The notes below the pieces were generated by a model. That model was given only the letters and a program-made list of their open reading frames with translations. It made no database searches and had not been told where the DNA came from. Below are positions 18,874 to 28,613 of a DNA stretch of 64,000 nt, one piece after another. The stretch spans positions 124,001-188,000 of the forward strand of contig NZ_JAGGKV010000003.1 of the NCBI RefSeq assembly GCF_017874035.1. The letters run 5' to 3'. Position 1 is the first letter of the stretch, and each line of letters starts with the position of its first letter. The position numbers and the translations under genes were made by a program. This stretch comes from Paenibacillus aceris (GTDB lineage: Bacteria; Bacillota; Bacilli; Paenibacillales; NBRC-103111).

Positions 18874-19076
18874 CTTTTTCTCCAGCTTTTTGCAATGGCT
18901 CATTGACATCCAGCACATCCAGCCACATTATAATAGCTGCGCCGAAGCAAAGTCCCACAAGGCATATCCCCCCCCAAAGTCGATAATAGATTCATTTCCC
19001 AAGTCATGATTACAGCAAGAAAACTCACAAAAAATAAGAATACAACGCCTGATTTTTTCATGAAGTTTCCTTTCAT
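18845..19076 (-). pseudogene. small membrane protein gene frameshifted at a G8 run
   Basis: Read as given, the frame from ATG 19076 (GGAGGT about 11 bases upstream) makes a 58-residue product ending at 18900. With one G fewer in the run of eight C on the plus strand (18968-18975), the frame continues through a second hydrophobic segment (GGICLVGLCFGAAIIMWLD) and ends at 18845, giving about 76 residues and a stop overlapping the next gene. The restored form is the better protein. The break may be a sequencing error, a real mutation, or slippage in a homopolymer. The family is not recognised. Confidence 0.5.
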
Positions 19077-19150
19077 TGTCTGTTTCACCTCCCTCGTTTC
19101 TAAAGTTAAATTAGTATATGATAGATTGCTAGATTCGGTGTTAGTTCAAC

Positions 19151-19188
19151 GTAAAAAAGACCTGTGGCCTCATCAGTGCCCCAGGTCT
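19151..19188 (-). terminator. terminator of prkA
   Basis: On the minus strand AGACCTG pairs with CAGGTCT, with an inner GGC/GCC pairing, and six T follow. It lies 12 bp after the prkA stop and is a standard intrinsic terminator. Confidence 0.85.
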
Positions 19189-19199
19189 GAATCGATCTG

Positions 19200-21095
19200 T
19201 TATCTGTTCAACAAGCTTCCCACGTAACGCAGCAATTCATTCGCGCATACCGGGCAATAGCCATGCTCATCGATTAACTGCTTCGTGACATCATTGATTT
19301 TCTTCAGCTGCTTCTCATCCGGCGTTTTCGACGATGTCGTAATCTTCACGATATCCTTCAGATCGGCGAACAGCTTCTTCTCGATCGCTTCACGCAGACG
19401 TTCGTGGCTGCTGTAATCGAATTTCCTGCCTTTGCGGGAATAGGAGGAAATGCGAATGAGTATTTCTTCACGGAACGCTTTTTTCGCATTTTCGGAAATA
19501 CCGATTTGCTCCTCGATCGAGCGCATCAGGCGCTCATCCGGATCCATCTCCTCACCGGTAAGCGGATCCTTGATTTTGCCCCAATTGCAGTAAGCCTCAA
19601 TATTATCGAGATAGTTATCGAAAATGGTTTTGGCTGACTCTTCGAAGGAATAAACGAATGCTTTCTGCACTTCTTTCTTGGCGATGTCATCGTATTCTTT
19701 GCGCGCGACGGAGATGAAGTTCAAGTACCGTTCACGCTCATCCTTCGTAATCGACGGATGCTGGTCAAGGCCGTCCTTGAGCGCACGCAGCACATCCAGT
19801 GCATTAATGCACTGCAGATCTTGCCGGATCAGAGCGCTGGAAATCCGGTTGATGACGTACCGCGGATCAATGCCGCTCATTCCTTCTTCTTGGAATTCGT
19901 TTTGCATTTCCTTCAGATCCGCTTCCTTGTAACCTTCGACGACTTCGCCGTCGTACATGCGCATTTTTTTGACCAGATCCATGCCTTGCTTCTTCGTTTC
20001 CTTCAAGCGGGTCATGATGGAGAAGATCGCAGCCACCCGCAGCGAGTGCGGTGCCGTATGAATGTGCGACATATCGCTCTGTCCGATGAGCTTGTAGTAA
20101 ATTTTTTCTTCATCGGATACCCGAAGATTATACGGGATCGGCATAACAATCATCCTGGATTGCAACGCTTCATTCTTTTTATTCGCAATAAAGGATTTGT
20201 ACTCCGTTTCGTTCGTATGAGCCACAATGAGCTCGTCGGCGCTAATAAGCGCAAAACGCCCGGCTTTGAAGTTCCCCTCCTGCGTAAGAGAGAGAAGGTT
20301 CCAGAGGAATTTCTCGTCGCACTTCAGCATTTCCTGGAACTCCATAATCCCCCGATTCGCTTTATTAAGCTCCCCGTCGAACCGGTAAGCACGCGGATCG
20401 GACTCGGAACCGAACTCGGTGATCGTCGAGAAGTCGATGCTTCCCGTCAGATCGGCAATATCTTGTGATTTGGGATCCGAAGGACTAAACGTCCCGATAC
20501 CGACACGGCCTTCCTCGGATACAAATACACGCTCCACCAAGACGTCCTCAATGCATCCGTTGTAGTCGGTTTTCAATCGCATTTGGCAGGAAGGACATAA
20601 GCTGCCTTCGATTTTTACATTTAACTCTCGCTCGATCTCGGGACGCAGTTCCATCGGAATCAGATGAAGCGGCTCCTCGTGCATCGGGCACCCTTTGATC
20701 GCATAGACGGCCCCTAAATCTGATTTGGCAAACTGCTCCAACCCACGTTTCAGCATCGTCACAATTGTGGATTTACCACCGCTTACAGGACCCATTAGCA
20801 GCAAAATACGTTTACGAACATCCAATCGACGGGCAGCGGAGTGGAAATATTCTTCTACCAGCTTCTCAATAGCTCGATCCAGACCAAAAATTTCTTGGTT
20901 GAAAAATTTGTAAGACTTGTGCCCAGACTGATCGTTAATCCCTTGCGAAGCAATCATATCATAGACTCTGGAATGTGCTGTTCTTGCGAGTCCAGGATTT
21001 TTGCGAAGCAATTCTATGTACTCCGCGAACGTACCGGTCCAGCTCAATGCATCCTTCTCCGTACGATGCTCCGAAATTCTTTTGAATATGTCCAT
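19200..21095 (-). CDS. prkA: PrkA family AAA+ serine kinase/protease
   Basis: This 631-residue protein matches the full-length PrkA family. It begins MDIFKRISEHRTEKDALSW, has the P-loop GPVSGGKST near residue 102, the AAA+ core, and a C-terminal helical domain. PrkA was described as a serine kinase affecting sporulation, and later work reports ATP-dependent protease activity, so both names are in use. It is cytosolic and associated with the spore coat in Bacillus. The start has an excellent AAAGGAGGTACCC site. Its common partner yhbH is not adjacent here. The gene ends in a clear terminator. Confidence 0.96.
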   Translation of the reverse strand: MDIFKRISEHRTEKDALSWTGTFAEYIELLRKNPGLARTAHSRVYDMIASQGINDQSGHKSYKFFNQEIFGLDRAIEKLVEEYFHSAARRLDVRKRILLLMGPVSGGKSTIVTMLKRGLEQFAKSDLGAVYAIKGCPMHEEPLHLIPMELRPEIERELNVKIEGSLCPSCQMRLKTDYNGCIEDVLVERVFVSEEGRVGIGTFSPSDPKSQDIADLTGSIDFSTITEFGSESDPRAYRFDGELNKANRGIMEFQEMLKCDEKFLWNLLSLTQEGNFKAGRFALISADELIVAHTNETEYKSFIANKKNEALQSRMIVMPIPYNLRVSDEEKIYYKLIGQSDMSHIHTAPHSLRVAAIFSIMTRLKETKKQGMDLVKKMRMYDGEVVEGYKEADLKEMQNEFQEEGMSGIDPRYVINRISSALIRQDLQCINALDVLRALKDGLDQHPSITKDERERYLNFISVARKEYDDIAKKEVQKAFVYSFEESAKTIFDNYLDNIEAYCNWGKIKDPLTGEEMDPDERLMRSIEEQIGISENAKKAFREEILIRISSYSRKGRKFDYSSHERLREAIEKKLFADLKDIVKITTSSKTPDEKQLKKINDVTKQLIDEHGYCPVCANELLRYVGSLLNR

Positions 21096-21199
21096 GGGTA
21101 CCTCCTTTCACTGCTGCCTTTCAAATATAGGTCAGCTCGTGATGGTGAATTGTGTACTACAATCCTATGCACCCACAGAAGATAACTTGCCCGAAATTT

Positions 21200-23500
21200 T
21201 TATGAGAATTGGATTTCACAATAAAGTTCATACGTCTTGCCAGCTTCTACTGCAAACTCAACCAGCTGCTGTCCGTCACTTACAAGGATGTCATCTCCCC
21301 CGCATCGCACGGTTACCGCATGAGCTGTCCGAACTCTGCACAAGCCGCTCCTCGTCGCATGAATATCTGCCTTAGATAGCTTTCCACTGCGCCACGTCAG
21401 GTTAACGATGTAACCTCCGCGGCCTCTTAACCCTGCTGCTTGGCCATCCGGCCACGCGGAGGGCAGCGCAGGCAGCAGGGCCAGTTCACCGGCATGCGAC
21501 TGCAGCAGCATTTCAGCGATTCCTGCCGTAGCGCCGAAGTTCCCGTCAATTTGAAAAGGAGGGTGCGCGTCAAACAGGTTGAGATAGGTTGATTTGCGGA
21601 GCATATGTTTCAGATGGGCATACGATTGCTCGCCGTCTTCGAGTCTGGCCAGCATATTGACGATCCAGGCGCTGCTCCACCCCGTATGCCCTCCTCCATG
21701 CGCCAGCCTGCGCTGAAGGGTTGCTGCAGCCGCCTTTGCTAGCTCAGGAGTCCGATTCGGGCTTATTTGGGTTCCCGGATGAAGAGCAAATAACTGTGAG
21801 ATATGCCGATGGCCCGGATCAGCCTCTTCATAGTCTTCCAGCCATTCCATGATTTGTCCGTGTTTGCCAATCTCCGGCTGAGGCAGTCGCTCTTGCAGAT
21901 CGGAAAGCCGCTTGTACAGCTCAACATCAACCTCTAGGTACAAGCTGCTCTGTTTGCAAGCTTCAAACAACTCGTAGATGATCTGTGAATCCATGGAAGG
22001 CCCCATACATATAGCGCCCTTGGTGCCATCCGGCAAGAGGTAGGCATTCTCAGGAGAAACGGAAGGTCCGCTGACTAGCCGGCCATCCGGCGACTCTACC
22101 AAATAATCGACAAAAAATGCCGCTGCCTCTTTCAGGATGGGATAAGCTTTATGGCGTAAGAAATCCATATCTGCTGTGAACCTAAACCGCTCCCATAGAT
22201 GCAGGCTTAACCAAGCTGCCCCCATCGGCCATATCACACAGGTTGGAAATAAACCTTCAGGCCGTGTTTCGCCCCATATATTCGTGTTATGATGCGCAAC
22301 AAAGCCGGAGCAGCCATAGAGCTCCCTTGCGGTCTCGCGGCCGCTCGGCTGCATGCATTCTATATGATCGAACAACGGTTCATGGCATTCTGTTAAGCCG
22401 CAAACCTCAGCCGGCCAATAATTCATTTGTGTATTGATATTAATCGTATATTTGGACTCCCAAGGCGGCGTAAAGCTTTCATTCCAAATGCCCTGAAGAT
22501 TGGCAGGCAAGCATCCCGGACGGGAGCTGGCAATGAGCAAATACCGGCCGTAATGAAAGTAAAGTTCCATTAAGCCCGTATCTTCTCTTTCACTGGACTC
22601 CTGCAGCAGATTCAACCGTACATCGGTGGCGATAGCATCTAACTGATCCTGTTCCGTCAAACGAAGCTCGACGCGATCGTACAAGGCATGATAATCCTCG
22701 ATATGCCGGAGCTCCAGCTCGCTATCTGCGAACCGGTCAGCTTCATCGAGCTGACGCCGGCATGTCGCCATAGGGTCGGCCTCACGAAACGTACTGGCTG
22801 CTGAAAGCATTAGCGTAACGGAGCTGGCGCCTTCAACCGATAAGTAATCGCCTATTACAGAGATATGGCCATCGACAGAACGTGCTTTCACCATGCAGGC
22901 ATATTCTACCCCGTCTTTCCCGCATTCGCCGCTCATCCAGATGCGATCCGACGACTCTGAGCCGCTTTCGCCTTCATAAGGCCTGCGGTTTAAATTGGCT
23001 GAAAAGTTCAGCATCCCTGGCTTGTCACATTCCAAGCGTATGATGAGCAGTTGGTCCGGGTAGCTGGCATACATAACACGTTGATAGGTGACACCATTTA
23101 TCTTATATGTCGTTCTGGCGATAGCTTGATTCAAATCCAATTCTCGCCTATACGCTTCAACATGCCCCTGCTGACCATGAAAGTGCAGCCTTAAGTCTCC
23201 TAAAGGTTGATAGGGATTATAATATTTGGGCGTAGAAAAGAGAGCCAAACGAGTTAGTCTCGTGGCCTCTTCTACATTTTCTGCAAAAAGATGTTCGCGA
23301 ATTTGATCTAAATAACGGGGACCATCAGGATTCAGACCTTTCTTAGGGCCTCCGTACCAGATGGAATCCTCATTTAATTGAATTTTTTCCTCTTGCACTT
23401 GACCGAAGATCATCCCGCCTAAACGGCCGTTTCCGATCGGCAGCGCCTCCACCCATTCTTTGGCAGGCTGCGTATACCATAACTTCTCACGATTGCTCAA
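21200..23500 (-). CDS. GH95 family alpha-L-fucosidase/alpha-L-galactosidase
   Basis: The 766-residue protein is full-length GH95. The N-terminal domain starts [20 protein letters not shown]. The catalytic (alpha/alpha)6 region contains [24 protein letters not shown] and [17 protein letters not shown], matching the Asn, Glu and Asp active-site positions of the family. These inverting enzymes remove alpha-1,2-L-fucose or L-galactose. No signal peptide is present, so it acts on imported oligosaccharides. It follows the yesM gene by 27 bp and is probably co-transcribed with yesN-yesM from the promoter at 26403-26431. Confidence 0.93.
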   Translation of the reverse strand: MSNREKLWYTQPAKEWVEALPIGNGRLGGMIFGQVQEEKIQLNEDSIWYGGPKKGLNPDGPRYLDQIREHLFAENVEEATRLTRLALFSTPKYYNPYQPLGDLRLHFHGQQGHVEAYRRELDLNQAIARTTYKINGVTYQRVMYASYPDQLLIIRLECDKPGMLNFSANLNRRPYEGESGSESSDRIWMSGECGKDGVEYACMVKARSVDGHISVIGDYLSVEGASSVTLMLSAASTFREADPMATCRRQLDEADRFADSELELRHIEDYHALYDRVELRLTEQDQLDAIATDVRLNLLQESSEREDTGLMELYFHYGRYLLIASSRPGCLPANLQGIWNESFTPPWESKYTININTQMNYWPAEVCGLTECHEPLFDHIECMQPSGRETARELYGCSGFVAHHNTNIWGETRPEGLFPTCVIWPMGAAWLSLHLWERFRFTADMDFLRHKAYPILKEAAAFFVDYLVESPDGRLVSGPSVSPENAYLLPDGTKGAICMGPSMDSQIIYELFEACKQSSLYLEVDVELYKRLSDLQERLPQPEIGKHGQIMEWLEDYEEADPGHRHISQLFALHPGTQISPNRTPELAKAAAATLQRRLAHGGGHTGWSSAWIVNMLARLEDGEQSYAHLKHMLRKSTYLNLFDAHPPFQIDGNFGATAGIAEMLLQSHAGELALLPALPSAWPDGQAAGLRGRGGYIVNLTWRSGKLSKADIHATRSGLCRVRTAHAVTVRCGGDDILVSDGQQLVEFAVEAGKTYELYCEIQFS

Positions 23501-23527
23501 AAAAAATCCCTCCTCTGCGCCATTCGC

Positions 23528-25348
23528 CTAGACCGCATGGATAGACGATGTCGGCATCACCATGGTCATCTTGGTTCCTTGTTCAATGATGCTTTCGATT
23601 CGCAGTCCATATTGCTCTCCATAAACCATTTGAATCCTGCGGTGAACGTTTAAAACGCCGATACCGCCCTTTTTACCCGCTTCATCCACTTCTCCATCTG
23701 CCAATCGGTTGGTATTCAACTTCTCTTGAAGCTGTAGGAGTTTCATTTCCGACATACCGGAACCATTATCTTCTACACTGATCCAAAAGATGCCATCGCT
23801 AACTCCCCCATCGATCCGGATAAAGTGATAATCCTCCAGACCGTCCGGAAAAGCATGTTGAAACGCGTTTTCAATTAGCGGCTGAAGGGTCAAACGAACC
23901 ATGACATGAAGCAAATATTCGGGCTTAATCGCAACGTCGATCTCGAACTCCCGGCCTATACGATGCTTCAATACGACCAGATAATACATAACATGCTTCA
24001 ACTCATTAGCCACAGTAATTTCTTCCAGATTCGTCTGAACGGAGTAGCGCAGCATATAAGCCAGCGCCTTTACAATTTCAGAAATCTCCTCGGAATCCTG
24101 AATGGTCGCGTAACAAACGATTGTCTCCAACGTGTTGTACATAAAATGCGGATTGATCTGCAGCTGCAGAGACTGAAACTCCGCCTTCTGTCGCTCCATC
24201 CTTATTTCAGAATTGCTTAACTCCACTTGTACCACACGATCTACGGCTTCAGACAACCGTTTAACCATCAAATTATAACGGACCATCAACTCAACAATTT
24301 CGTCGCGATGAGGTGGGAGCGGAATCGTTGCCCAATTCCCCTTTTCCGTCTCCCGCATGCCGGATTTGAGCGTTTGGACCGGTTTGGCAATCGATTTGCC
24401 GAATCTGTATGCAAGCAGGATCGCCAAAATCAAAGTGAACAGACCGACAACCAGTGTAGTCGAACGTATGTTCGAGAGTGGCTTGCGCAGCTCGCGAAGC
24501 GGCATGGACACAACAAGCTGCCAATCTGAAAACTCAGATTTGCGGGCTACATACATGCGCTCGTCGCCTTCATTAGCGTCGATAAAGGAACTCGATCCGG
24601 CCTGATTCAACTTTTCAAAAAAAGCCTTTGGAACGTCCGTTCCGACTTTCCCACCATTCGGATGATAAATGTAGCGCCCTTTATCATCAATGATAAACAG
24701 GTAGCCATACTTCCCTAAATCGATGCCTTTCCATAGAGCGGATAGATCGGCCGACCGCATTTCAATTGCGAGTAAGCCAGACAATTCAGGGGACGTATAG
24801 CCGCGAATACGGCGGACGATCGTCAGCATTTGATTTTCTTGCCCTTCAATAATCGTGTGATTCAATATGCTTAATTGCCCGTCAGCCGTCGTATTCGCAA
24901 GAAAATAATCGCGCTGCTTTTGAATATCTTCTGCATTGAAGGACTGCTCGTTCACATTATTATAATAGTAAACCGCATTCTTCTTATCGCTGATCAGATA
25001 GACAGAAGCGAGTTTGGGATTGCGTATAAATAAAGGATCTACGCTAAATTCCCGTATCGTTTTTCGATACAGATAGTAATCATATTCTTCCCTTGTGGCA
25101 GGCAGGTCAATGAACTCCATGATCTGCCTATTCGTTAACAAGGAGACAATCGAGCGCTCGTAGTCCTTCAAATACAGATCGGTATGATGAACGGCGTTTC
25201 CGGCAATTTGATTCATTTGGTTCTCTACCATTTCCTCCAGCTCACCGGAAGTAATCATATAAGAGAAGAACCCTACACAACTGAGCGAAAGGATAATGAC
25301 AATGAGAAAATAGACAAATATCTTCTTCGTAAAACCTCTGATCTTCAT
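23528..25348 (-). CDS. YesM-type sensor histidine kinase (pair 1)
   Basis: This 606-residue membrane kinase has an N-terminal membrane segment (about 9-30), an extracellular Cache-like sensor domain, a second segment near 291-312, a HAMP linker, the His_kinase phospho-acceptor block QLQINPHFMYNTLETI and a HATPase domain with DNGSGMSE. The family senses extracellular sugars or binding-protein complexes and phosphorylates the partner YesN regulator. Its start overlaps the yesN stop by 4 bp (ATGA). It most likely controls the surrounding carbohydrate-utilisation genes. Confidence 0.94.
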   Translation of the reverse strand: MKIRGFTKKIFVYFLIVIILSLSCVGFFSYMITSGELEEMVENQMNQIAGNAVHHTDLYLKDYERSIVSLLTNRQIMEFIDLPATREEYDYYLYRKTIREFSVDPLFIRNPKLASVYLISDKKNAVYYYNNVNEQSFNAEDIQKQRDYFLANTTADGQLSILNHTIIEGQENQMLTIVRRIRGYTSPELSGLLAIEMRSADLSALWKGIDLGKYGYLFIIDDKGRYIYHPNGGKVGTDVPKAFFEKLNQAGSSSFIDANEGDERMYVARKSEFSDWQLVVSMPLRELRKPLSNIRSTTLVVGLFTLILAILLAYRFGKSIAKPVQTLKSGMRETEKGNWATIPLPPHRDEIVELMVRYNLMVKRLSEAVDRVVQVELSNSEIRMERQKAEFQSLQLQINPHFMYNTLETIVCYATIQDSEEISEIVKALAYMLRYSVQTNLEEITVANELKHVMYYLVVLKHRIGREFEIDVAIKPEYLLHVMVRLTLQPLIENAFQHAFPDGLEDYHFIRIDGGVSDGIFWISVEDNGSGMSEMKLLQLQEKLNTNRLADGEVDEAGKKGGIGVLNVHRRIQMVYGEQYGLRIESIIEQGTKMTMVMPTSSIHAV

Positions 25349-26364
25349 TTGATACCTAAACTGGAGCGGTACTCCGTCGGGGAAACGCCGACAATTTTTT
25401 TAAAGGTTTTCGTAAAATGCGGGTAATCGTCATACCCTACATCCGCCGCGACATCGACGATTCGAACATGCGGAGCAGCCAACATTTCTTTCGCTTTGGC
25501 CATCCGTTTGCTGATCCGGTACTGCACGAAGGTCTCTTGGGTTATTTTTTTAAAAAGCGAGCTGAAATACGTCGGCGTCAATCCGACCATGGCAGCGACT
25601 TGATCCAAGGAGATATCCTCCGACAACCTGCTGTCGATATAAGCCTTGGCTTCTTCCATCGGATCTTTGAAATGTCCGCTGCGCACAGCATGCAATCCGC
25701 TGATCATGCTCAGAAGGCCTTTTTCAAACGCGTCCAGCACTTCTTTGACACTATCCGCCTGCAAGTGGGCAGGAACCGACGAGGGCGAGTAATGGCGGGC
25801 TTGGAAGCGTTTCACCAGCATCGCATTACAATCATCCAGCAGCTCTTTCAGCTGGGCAAGCGAGATATTCGCAGACAGGCAATACTCGCGCCAGCGTACG
25901 ATGAGGCTTCCGAATTCCTCCATTTGCAGCGCCCAAATCTGCTGCTCCATTTGATCGATCCACTCGATATAACGGGACGGCGATAAATAACCCTGTTTAG
26001 GTTTTTTGATCAATTGATCCAGCATGTCATGGACATCGCTTTTGGTAGCCGGTTTCAACAAATAGTGCCTGACACCGTAATTCATGCTTTTTTGTGCATA
26101 TTCAAAGTCATTGTATCCGGATATGACAACGGTTTTTATATGAGGGAACTCCTCATGAATAATTTTGCATAATTCCAGTCCGTCCATTTTGGGCATGCGA
26201 ACATCCGTCAACACCAGATCAGGCTCTGACGCCCGAATTTGCTCCAAAGCAGCTTCGCCGTTCTCGGCTGTCTGAATTTTGGAGAAAGCGGGGGCGTACA
26301 GTTCCGCCATTTTTACCATCCCTCTGCGAATAACAGGTTCATCGTCTACGATCAATACATGCAT
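25345..26364 (-). CDS. YesN-type AraC response regulator (pair 1)
   Basis: The 339-residue regulator has a receiver domain (MHVLIVDDEPVIRRG, phospho-acceptor Asp in LVLTDVRMPKMDG near residue 55, and LLKPATKSD) and a C-terminal AraC-type double helix-turn-helix ending FKKIVGVSPTEYRSSLG. It is shorter than many YesN proteins (about 500 residues) because the central region is brief. It is the local candidate for binding the 36-bp elements found at four promoters in this locus. The gene has its own sigma-A-like promoter. Confidence 0.95.
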   Translation of the reverse strand: MHVLIVDDEPVIRRGMVKMAELYAPAFSKIQTAENGEAALEQIRASEPDLVLTDVRMPKMDGLELCKIIHEEFPHIKTVVISGYNDFEYAQKSMNYGVRHYLLKPATKSDVHDMLDQLIKKPKQGYLSPSRYIEWIDQMEQQIWALQMEEFGSLIVRWREYCLSANISLAQLKELLDDCNAMLVKRFQARHYSPSSVPAHLQADSVKEVLDAFEKGLLSMISGLHAVRSGHFKDPMEEAKAYIDSRLSEDISLDQVAAMVGLTPTYFSSLFKKITQETFVQYRISKRMAKAKEMLAAPHVRIVDVAADVGYDDYPHFTKTFKKIVGVSPTEYRSSLGIK

Positions 26365-26402
26365 GTCCAGACCTCCTTATGCTTCTCAACGTTGTTAATC
26401 CA

Positions 26403-26431
26403 ATTATGACTCATGACAGCTGGTTCATCAA
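26403..26431 (-). promoter_or_regulatory. sigma-A-like promoter of yesN-yesM-GH95
   Basis: On the minus strand the -35 TTGATG (26426-26431) and -10 CATAAT (26403-26408) are separated by exactly 17 bp. The start codon of yesN is 39 bp downstream of the -10, with AAGGAGG before it. No 36-bp operator element is present, consistent with unregulated basal expression of the regulator. Confidence 0.6.
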
Positions 26432-26446
26432 CCAATAAAACCAGCT
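26418..26446 (-). repeat. hairpin between the GH31 gene and yesN
   Basis: AGCTGGTT pairs with AACCAGCT over a 13-base loop. It overlaps the yesN -35 region and has no T-tract, so it is more likely an mRNA-stabilising end for the GH31 transcript or an operator than a full terminator. Confidence 0.4.
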
Positions 26447-26459
26447 ATCTATTAAACTT

Positions 26460-28595
26460 TCATCGCTCCGTTGCTGTCAAACGCGTTTGCGAGAATCGCC
26501 AGTTAACAACGTGATAGGAGGACGATGCTTCGTCTACTCCCGTCCATACACCGGCATAATTGCCATCTTGATCTTGGGTGACCGTCACCTTCTGCCAGCT
26601 GCATTTGCCATGCTCGTAATCGAAGGTTTCCCCATCATCGTCATATAACCATGCTGTGCCGGATTCGGTGCCGAAATGCACGAGTTCTATCTCTGTACGC
26701 GTTCCTGCTGCCGGAACATGCGGCAGTGCAGCCATCATCGGAAGGATGGATCCGCTTTTGACAAAGACCGGAATATGCTCCAATCCTGCTTGTACCCGGA
26801 TCACGCAACCGCCGGTGTAACGCTCTCCGGTCTCCAAGCCGTACCAAATGCCTGCCGGCAAAAGCACTTCACGCTCCGTCTCCCCCTCAACCAATGGAGC
26901 GACTAGCAGCGCGTCGCCGACCATGTACTGATCATCCCACTCTCTTACTTTCTTCTTGCCGTATGCGGCATCTGTCGTATTCAATAGCTGCTGCTCGTCT
27001 GCGACTATTTTCGCTTCAGCTTCCGCGATCTCAGTTGGCGTTAGAACGAGAGGCATCGCCCGGAAAGGCGGAATCCCTTGCTCACGGTATACGGCAAAAG
27101 CTGTGTATAAATACGGCAGCAGCCTCATCCGCAGCTTAATATAGTGCCGAACAATGCCCTCCACTTCGGGGAAGGACCAAGGCTTTGTCCCGTCTCCCCA
27201 AGCATTCAGCATCGCAAGTGGCGAAAAACATACGGTTTGCATACGCCGAACCCAATCTTCGGCATTTCTCTCCCTGCGCACCTCAGGGGTCCACAGCAGG
27301 CCGCTAAAGGAAGAGTTGCAGAGCGCCCGAATAAACTGCTTATGGTCGTATAGATCCGAATACAGCACATAAGGCATCGATGAAGCAGCACCATTAGAGG
27401 CTCTGACGAGTCCGTAGGTTCTGCGATTTTGATTCCGAAACAGATCGGCCGTCATTTTTTGGAACATTAAGCCGTACATTTGTCTCATCTGCTCGCCGTC
27501 CAGGCCGGATGGGAACCGGGCATGCGCCGGGAACATCCAGGAGTTGTTCGTCAATTCGCTGCCGTCGCATTCATCCAGCTTGTACCCGGACACCCCAATG
27601 TTGATGTGCTGCTCTTCATGCTGCTTCTTATAGAGCTTGGCTGCCTCTGGCAAAGCGTAGTCCGGGGCAATCCCACCCCACACGGTATGGCTTCCCGAAA
27701 GCGGCTGCAGCGCTGCATACAAATCGCTCTGCGGCGAGACGTAAGGGTGCTCCCAGAGGTTCACACGGAAGCCCTTTTGCGATAGCTCATCCACAAAGCT
27801 TTCGGGGTCAGGGAATCTGCTCTTTTCCCATTCATAACTGACCGGATAGCTGTGGCTGTGCCAGCCGGGTTCCAGTCCGATCACATCGCAAGGGATATCG
27901 TGAAGACGGAACTGCTCGGCTTCTTCAATTACTTGCTGGTCGCTATATAGCGTCGGGACGCGGTGCCAGAATCCAAGTCCCCATTTCGGAGGCAGTACGC
28001 CTCCCCCGCAAAACAAATTATATCTGGCTACCACATCCGAAAGGGTAGGCCCGCCAAATAAGTAGATGACTGCACCTTCGGCAGGAAGCCGAACTTCCAC
28101 CCGCGAGGCTACCGGCGTTGCCTTCCATCCCTTATCTGTATTGCGATCGCGAATTTCATCGTTCTGCGTATCCTCTTGCTTCAAAGTAGAACCGCAATAC
28201 AGCGTCACGATACGGGATGTATCGACCCATACACCGTAACCCTGATCGCTCACATAAAAAGGTACAGGCGCATGCGTTTCACCGGTATCCTGCTTAGGAT
28301 CGCTGTTTACACGCAAATAACGGTTTCTTCCCCGTTGATTCATGCGCATCAGCTGAAGGCCTGTACCATACAGCTTCTCAGTACGATTCAGAGGAAAGGA
28401 CAGAATCAGGCCCCCTCCTGCTTCCTCAAGCTCAATAGCGTCCCAGGCAAAAGGCGGCTGCACTTGCGGCATTTGCTGCAGTGCCTCATCCTTGGGCGAA
28501 ACGTCCATCCAAGTTAGCGGGGTAATGCCCTGAGGCTCCCTAATTGTTAAACGCCATATGCCTGGCGCCGTTTGTTCCCAATTGTTGATAGGCAT
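26460..28595 (-). CDS. GH31 family alpha-glycosidase
   Basis: This 711-residue enzyme has the GH31 layout: N-terminal beta domain, TIM barrel with the nucleophile region GVSGYKLDECDGSE, the region LLWTPEVRRERNAEDW near the expected acid/base, and a C-terminal beta domain with GDALLVAPLVEGETERE. GH31 retaining enzymes include alpha-glucosidases, alpha-xylosidases and alpha-galactosidases, and specificity cannot be read here. The ATG at 28595 (MPINNWEQ) has GGAGAT six bases upstream and is preferred over an upstream ATG at 28613. There is no signal peptide. It is co-transcribed with the Gfo/Idh gene. Confidence 0.9.
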   Translation of the reverse strand: MPINNWEQTAPGIWRLTIREPQGITPLTWMDVSPKDEALQQMPQVQPPFAWDAIELEEAGGGLILSFPLNRTEKLYGTGLQLMRMNQRGRNRYLRVNSDPKQDTGETHAPVPFYVSDQGYGVWVDTSRIVTLYCGSTLKQEDTQNDEIRDRNTDKGWKATPVASRVEVRLPAEGAVIYLFGGPTLSDVVARYNLFCGGGVLPPKWGLGFWHRVPTLYSDQQVIEEAEQFRLHDIPCDVIGLEPGWHSHSYPVSYEWEKSRFPDPESFVDELSQKGFRVNLWEHPYVSPQSDLYAALQPLSGSHTVWGGIAPDYALPEAAKLYKKQHEEQHINIGVSGYKLDECDGSELTNNSWMFPAHARFPSGLDGEQMRQMYGLMFQKMTADLFRNQNRRTYGLVRASNGAASSMPYVLYSDLYDHKQFIRALCNSSFSGLLWTPEVRRERNAEDWVRRMQTVCFSPLAMLNAWGDGTKPWSFPEVEGIVRHYIKLRMRLLPYLYTAFAVYREQGIPPFRAMPLVLTPTEIAEAEAKIVADEQQLLNTTDAAYGKKKVREWDDQYMVGDALLVAPLVEGETEREVLLPAGIWYGLETGERYTGGCVIRVQAGLEHIPVFVKSGSILPMMAALPHVPAAGTRTEIELVHFGTESGTAWLYDDDGETFDYEHGKCSWQKVTVTQDQDGNYAGVWTGVDEASSSYHVVNWRFSQTRLTATER

Positions 28596-28613
28596 GCTCG
28601 AATCTCCATTCAT

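Noticed and set aside
19758-20468. 236-codon plus-strand frame inside prkA
   Set aside because: It is antisense to a well-conserved gene, with no ribosome binding site and no family pattern.
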